Shown here piece by piece: positions 4,736 through 8,763 of a stretch of 8,763 bases of DNA (its first letter is position 1; each line of letters starts with the position of its first letter). This DNA comes from DATDCV01 sp036524155 (GTDB lineage: Bacteria; Verrucomicrobiota; Verrucomicrobiia; Limisphaerales; UBA8199), in assembly GCA_036524155.1 (NCBI GenBank), contig DATDCV010000717.1, forward strand, positions 1 through 8,763, written 5' to 3'. Position numbers and translations under genes: made by a program. A model generated the notes under the pieces. The model saw only the letters and a list, made by a program, of their open reading frames with translations. It had not been told where the DNA came from and ran no database searches.

Positions 4736-7700
4736 ATGCACGGAATCAGTAATCGTTCACGAACCAAGACCACTCTACTAACAGCCGCCGGCCTGGCGAG
4801 ACCGGCGGTGCGCCTGAGCTGCCTGCTGTTGAGCCTGTTGGCGGCCGGCATCGGCCAGGCCGCCGATGTCAGCCTCAAGCAAAGCGACGCTTCGGGCACA
4901 ACGTCCTGGAACGCGGCCCTGAATTGGACCGACGCCACGGCGCCATCCGCTGGAAACAACTACTTCACGGCTGGTTTTACCCTGCGCACGCCAACCTCTG
5001 GCGCCAATACGACCTTTAACGGAGGCTCGCTCACGGTAAATGGGGGGCAGGTACTCTACAAGTGCAGCGGGAGCCGCACGATTACCATCAACAACCTCAC
5101 CCTGGACAACGGTGGCGCCATCGCCAACGGCAACGGCAACACCACCTGCACGCTCGCGGGTAACGGAATCACCGTCAACACCACCGGCAGCTTCACTTCT
5201 ACGACCGACTCGAGTGATAGAACCGTGGTCGTTAATCCGCCGATCTCAGGCGCGGGGACCATTACCTGCGCAGGGAATGGCGTCGTCCTGCTTGCTAACA
5301 CGGCTTCGCCGTTTACGGGCAAATGGCTTCTCCGGAACAACCAAACGCGCGCTAACGTCGATACCTCGTTCGGATCGGTCCCAGCGGATTATGTGGCTGA
5401 TACGATAACCCTCGATGGCGGCATCCTGATGAATAACAGTGCTGACCTGACCATTTCCGCGAACCGAGGCATCGCTGTTACTTCCGCCGGTGGCCGCCTG
5501 CAGGCCGGATGGAGCCGACCTCTGACGATTAACTCGATCGTTTCGGGTGGCGGCGGCCTTACATTGGTCGGCGACGCCACGCCGGGAATCATTACTTTGA
5601 ACGGAGCCAATACTTACACCGGGGCGACGGTGGTCCAGAACAATGCGTGGCTGCAGGTCAGTGGCTCGATCGATGCCGCGAGCGCGGTTACGGTGCAGGC
5701 TGGCGGTGTGCTGATGGGGGCCGGGAGCATCAACGGCCAACTCACAGTGAACGGTACTATCACGGGCGGCGGCCTCTTCGCGGCTGGCACGCTGACCGTG
5801 AATAACGCGGCCACCCTCGACGGGTGCACGTTGCTGGTTGATCTGTCGGACAAAACGGACGGAGCCAACGACCTGGTTGTGGTTAACGGTGACCTAAGGC
5901 TCAACGGCACAGTAATGGTCTCGGTTAACCCGTTGACCGGCACCCTGACCCCGGGCACCTACCGCCTGATCAACTATACCGGCACGCTCACCGGCAGTGC
6001 CGCCACCCTGGTCGCTGCCCCCTCCGGTTACAACATCACCTTCGATACCTCGACCGCAGGGCAGGTCAACATGACCGTCCTGGAGGGTGGCGCGCCTGCT
6101 AGCTTGGTTTGGAAAGGCGACAACGTGCTGAACCTGTGGGACCTCTCAACCGCGAGCTGGCTTAGCGGCGGCAACGCGGCCACCTTCCGCAACGGAGACG
6201 ACGTCCTTATCGACGACAGTGGCGCAAACGCGCTGCCGGTGACCATTTCCAGCCCGGGGCTGGTCAACGCCGTGGTGCCGCACTCGGTGACCATCGATAT
6301 TACCAAGAACTACACGCTGACTGGCGGTCGCATGGCAGGCCCGATGAGCCTGACGAAGAAGGGCACAGGCACCTTTTTCCTCACCGGCGCCAACGGCAAT
6401 CTGCCGAATTTCTTCGATGGTCCAGTGGTTATCGAGGCCGGCCTGGTCTGGCTCGGCTACGGCCGGGCGCTCGGCAGCACCGTCAGCGGCACAACTGTGC
6501 GTAACGGTGCGACGTTGGACATTAACGGCCAGGACCTCGGCTTCGAGGCGCTTACGGTAGAGGGCGAGGGCGTGGGCGGCGCTGGTGTCCTCATTAACAC
6601 CGGCGGTGGCCAAAACAACGCGCTCCGAATCGTCACGATGACCGGTAACACCACCGTTGGCGGCACCGGCCGCTTCGACATTCGAAATATTGGCGGCGAC
6701 GCGTTCCTCAACACGGGCGGCAATGGCTATAAGCTGACCAAGAAAGGGCCCAACCAGTTCTCGCTGGTAGGCGTCGCGGTCGACTCGGCGCTCGGTGACG
6801 TCGATGTGCAGGAGGGTACCTTTGGTTTCGAAACCACCAGCACGCTGGGTGACGCGACCAAGACGATGAGCCTGGCAGCCAACACGTCGCTCCGCCTATG
6901 GAACCTGGCGTCGACCAATGCATTCTACAAACCTCTGGTCTTGGGCGGCGGCACAGCCAACAACATCGATAATGGTTCAGGCACTAACACGATCACCGCG
7001 CCCGTAACGCTAACGGCCCAGAGCACGTGGAACATCGCCGGCACCAGCCTGGCGGTCTATAGCGGCATCGGGGGAGCAGGCGGTCTGACAAAAGCCGGCA
7101 GCGCACCTCTTTACCTTTACGGCACTAACAGCTACTCCGGGCCGACGCTCGTCTCGGGCGGCAAACTGGTATTGGACGCCAACGCCTCCATCAGCAACAG
7201 CCCGGCCATCACGCTGAGCAGCGGCACGACCCTCGATGTCTCGGCGATCTCAACCGCTTCCGGCGCGTTCGTTCTCAACAGCGCCATCGGCCAGACCCTG
7301 GGCGGCAGCGGCACGGTTACGGGAAATGTCGCCCTTGCGGCCGGCAGCACCGTCATTCCCGGCACTAGCGCCGGCACCTTGACTTGCAACGGCGACCTCA
7401 AACTTGACGGCGCCACCGCCGTCATTGAATTGGGCGCCACCACCAACGTCGGAGGCGGCGTGAACGACCTGATCGTTGTCAATGGCAACCTCACTCTCGG
7501 CGGCACTCTCACGATCAAAATCAACGCGCTTGCGCCCTTGGACACCGTCAACCCCTACACGATCGCGACCTACACCGGCGCACTCGACATCAGCACGGTC
7601 AATCCCACCGTCGTGTCGGATTCGCGCTACACGTTCACGCTGGATCCGGCGGGCGCGCCGGGCACGATCCGCGTCATTGCGGCACCCGTCGGGACGGGCG

Positions 7701-8763
7701 CCGAGACCCTGACCTGGCAGGGGAACGTCGCCGGCAGCGAGACTCTGTGGGACATCAAAACCACGGCCAACTGGTCTAACAGCCTAATGCTCGCCGACTC
7801 GTTCTTCCTGGGCGACCGGGTGATCTTCGACGACACCGCGGTGGGCACAACCGTCAGCCTGGCCGGCGCCGTCACCCCCGGCGCTCTGACCGTAACTAAC
7901 GAAACCAAAGACTTCGTATGGACCGGCGCAGGCAAGCTCAGCGGTCCGACAGCGATCGTCAAACAGGGCGCGGGCAAGCTGACCATTGCCAATGACGGCG
8001 TCAACGACAACGCGGGCACCACCACCATCTCGGCCGGCAAGCTCCAGGTCGGCAACGGCGGAACGGTCGGCAACCTCAACAGCGCCGCGATTACCGACAA
8101 TGGCACGCTGACATTTAACCGCAGCGATAACATCACGATCAACAACGTCATCAGTGGTTCGGGCCAACTCGAGAAAGAAGGCTCCGGGCTTATGGTGCTC
8201 AGCCAGGCCCAATCCGCCCTCACTGGCCCCATCGTCGTGAAAGCCGGCACCCTCCGCACCGGCAACGCCGCGTCCCTCGGCACGACTGCCGCGGGCACCA
8301 CCATCGCCGACGGCGCGACGTTGGATGTGAACGCGCAGACCCTGGGCAACGAAGCCATCACCGTCTCTGGCAGCGGCGTGGGTGGCGCGGGCGCAATCTA
8401 CAACAGCGCTGGCGAGCAGCAGAATGCCACGCGTAATGTGATCCTGGCCGGCGACACGACCTTCGGCGGCATCGGCCGGTGGGATATTCGCTCGAACAAC
8501 GTGCCCTCGGGCTTGACCGGCAACGGCTACAAACTGACCAAGGTTGGCAACAACGCGGTTTGGCTCGTCAGCCTTGGCGAGACTGGCCTGGGTGACGTGG
8601 TCATCAACGGCGGAACGTTGGGCTTCGAAGTCACCACCACCATGGGTGACCCGGCCAAGGCGATCGCCGTCAACCCCGGCGCGTCCGTCGGGATGTACAA
8701 TAATAACAACTCGGCCGCTCCGCTGATGAAGATCATGACCATGAACACCGCCGGCTGGGCCAA
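4736..8763 (+). CDS. Giant secreted protein with autotransporter-associated beta-strand repeats (3' end outside window)
   Basis: One open frame of 1342 codons runs from ATG to the window edge without a stop, so this is a 5' fragment. A Sec signal peptide is visible: basic N-region, hydrophobic core at about 26-39, and likely cleavage near A42/A43 (GQAAD). The mature part is rich in Gly, Thr, Asn, Ala and Ser and has almost no Cys. It shows repeated motifs of the autotransporter-associated (PATR) type, of the form LTKxGxGxLxLxGxNxYxGxTxVxxGxL, at about residues 275-310, 539-580, 784-815, 1073-1108 and 1145-1175. Trp-containing module starts lie at about 54-76 (TSWNAALNW), 459 (WKGDN) and 994 (WQGN). 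Module ends (NDLxVVNGxLxLxGT...) occur at about 377 and 909. A parallel beta-helix exposed at the surface or secreted is likely. In Verrucomicrobiota such proteins often end in a PEP-CTERM-type sorting signal, and in Proteobacteria in a beta-barrel; which applies here cannot be seen. No strong Shine-Dalgarno precedes the ATG. Confidence 0.9.
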   Translation, partial: MHGISNRSRTKTTLLTAAGLARPAVRLSCLLLSLLAAGIGQAADVSLKQSDASGTTSWNAALNWTDATAPSAGNNYFTAGFTLRTPTSGANTTFNGGSLTVNGGQVLYKCSGSRTITINNLTLDNGGAIANGNGNTTCTLAGNGITVNTTGSFTSTTDSSDRTVVVNPPISGAGTITCAGNGVVLLANTASPFTGKWLLRNNQTRANVDTSFGSVPADYVADTITLDGGILMNNSADLTISANRGIAVTSAGGRLQAGWSRPLTINSIVSGGGGLTLVGDATPGIITLNGANTYTGATVVQNNAWLQVSGSIDAASAVTVQAGGVLMGAGSINGQLTVNGTITGGGLFAAGTLTVNNAATLDGCTLLVDLSDKTDGANDLVVVNGDLRLNGTVMVSVNPLTGTLTPGTYRLINYTGTLTGSAATLVAAPSGYNITFDTSTAGQVNMTVLEGGAPASLVWKGDNVLNLWDLSTASWLSGGNAATFRNGDDVLIDDSGANALPVTISSPGLVNAVVPHSVTIDITKNYTLTGGRMAGPMSLTKKGTGTFFLTGANGNLPNFFDGPVVIEAGLVWLGYGRALGSTVSGTTVRNGATLDINGQDLGFEALTVEGEGVGGAGVLINTGGGQNNALRIVTMTGNTTVGGTGRFDIRNIGGDAFLNTGGNGYKLTKKGPNQFSLVGVAVDSALGDVDVQEGTFGFETTSTLGDATKTMSLAANTSLRLWNLASTNAFYKPLVLGGGTANNIDNGSGTNTITAPVTLTAQSTWNIAGTSLAVYSGIGGAGGLTKAGSAPLYLYGTNSYSGPTLVSGGKLVLDANASISNSPAITLSSGTTLDVSAISTASGAFVLNSAIGQTLGGSGTVTGNVALAAGSTVIPGTSAGTLTCNGDLKLDGATAVIELGATTNVGGGVNDLIVVNGNLTLGGTLTIKINALAPLDTVNPYTIATYTGALDISTVNPTVVSDSRYTFTLDPAGAPGTIRVIAAPVGTGAETLTWQGNVAGSETLWDIKTTANWSNSLMLADSFFLGDRVIFDDTAVGTTVSLAGAVTPGALTVTNETKDFVWTGAGKLSGPTAIVKQGAGKLTIANDGVNDNAGTTTISAGKLQVGNGGTVGNLNSAAITDNGTLTFNRSDNITINNVISGSGQLEKEGSGLMVLSQAQSALTGPIVVKAGTLRTGNAASLGTTAAGTTIADGATLDVNAQTLGNEAITVSGSGVGGAGAIYNSAGEQQNATRNVILAGDTTFGGIGRWDIRSNNVPSGLTGNGYKLTKVGNNAVWLVSLGETGLGDVVINGGTLGFEVTTTMGDPAKAIAVNPGASVGMYNNNNSAAPLMKIMTMNTAGWA
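6503..6904 (+). repeat. Internal duplication in the secreted protein, copy 1
   Basis: Codons for residues 590-723. The protein segment from NGATLDINGQ through GRFDIRN, then NGYKLTKKG, GFETTSTLGD and LWN, is matched in order by residues 1192-1322. Over the first 62 residues I count 37 identities, about 60 percent, without gaps. It marks a repeating module of the beta-helix. Confidence 0.75.
8309..8701 (+). repeat. Internal duplication in the secreted protein, copy 2
   Basis: Codons for residues 1192-1322, the second copy of the module at residues 590-723. It contains DGATLDVNAQ, GRWDIRS, NGYKLTKVG, GFEVTTTMGD and MYN. The two copies are about 600 residues apart, more than the 535-residue spacing of the Trp-containing module starts, because copy 2's module has gained an extra PATR segment at about 1073-1108. 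Confidence 0.75.

Noticed and set aside
7627..8361. Minus-strand 244-codon frame and similar long antisense frames across 5056-8763
   Set aside because: All lie within the open frame of the secreted repeat protein, which has coherent repeats and a signal peptide. The antisense products are Val/Pro/Ser-rich mirror images of the repeat codons.

Overview
The window suggests a Gram-negative soil or freshwater bacterium of the Planctomycetes-Verrucomicrobia-Chlamydiae group, most likely Verrucomicrobiota (Pedosphaera/Limisphaerales-like). The assignment is inferred from the combination of genes: a Tat-exported sugar phosphate isomerase-like protein of a type common in that group, a family 9 glycosyltransferase, a membrane-anchored TPR protein, and a very large secreted protein with autotransporter-type beta-strand repeats. 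No rRNA or tRNA gene is present to confirm it.

Layout. Positions 1-1069 hold no convincing gene but an unusual density of short repeats: a dispersed 15-mer, GGGACG repeats, a pyrimidine-only hexamer tract, two separate perfect-period decamer arrays and a 14-bp repeat. Positions 1070-1972 (minus) encode a 300-residue Tat-signal TIM-barrel protein. A 275-bp divergent spacer with a plausible sigma70-like promoter leads to a TPR protein at 2248-3075 (plus). This converges on a GT9 glycosyltransferase at 3134-4132 (minus). A 603-bp gene-free stretch (4133-4735) follows. It contains a 112-bp near-palindromic element flanked by perfect 8-bp direct repeats, and two further dyad structures. From 4736 to the window edge one uninterrupted reading frame (1342 codons, no stop) encodes the N-terminal part of a giant secreted beta-helix/PATR protein with internally duplicated modules.

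The genes do not form an operon; strands alternate (minus, plus, minus, plus) and each looks like its own transcription unit. A loose common theme is the cell envelope: an exported sugar-modifying-fold protein, a sugar transferase that could decorate LPS or exopolysaccharide, a single-pass TPR scaffold, and a surface or secreted repeat protein. This theme is inference.

The best candidate for something undescribed is the 4375-4486 element. It is a transposase-less, MITE-like palindrome with an apparent 8-bp target duplication, and the two arms carry hairpins related by a compensatory base-pair change. The phased decamer arrays in the first 800 bp come second. I saw no CRISPR array, defence system, phage gene or biosynthetic cluster.
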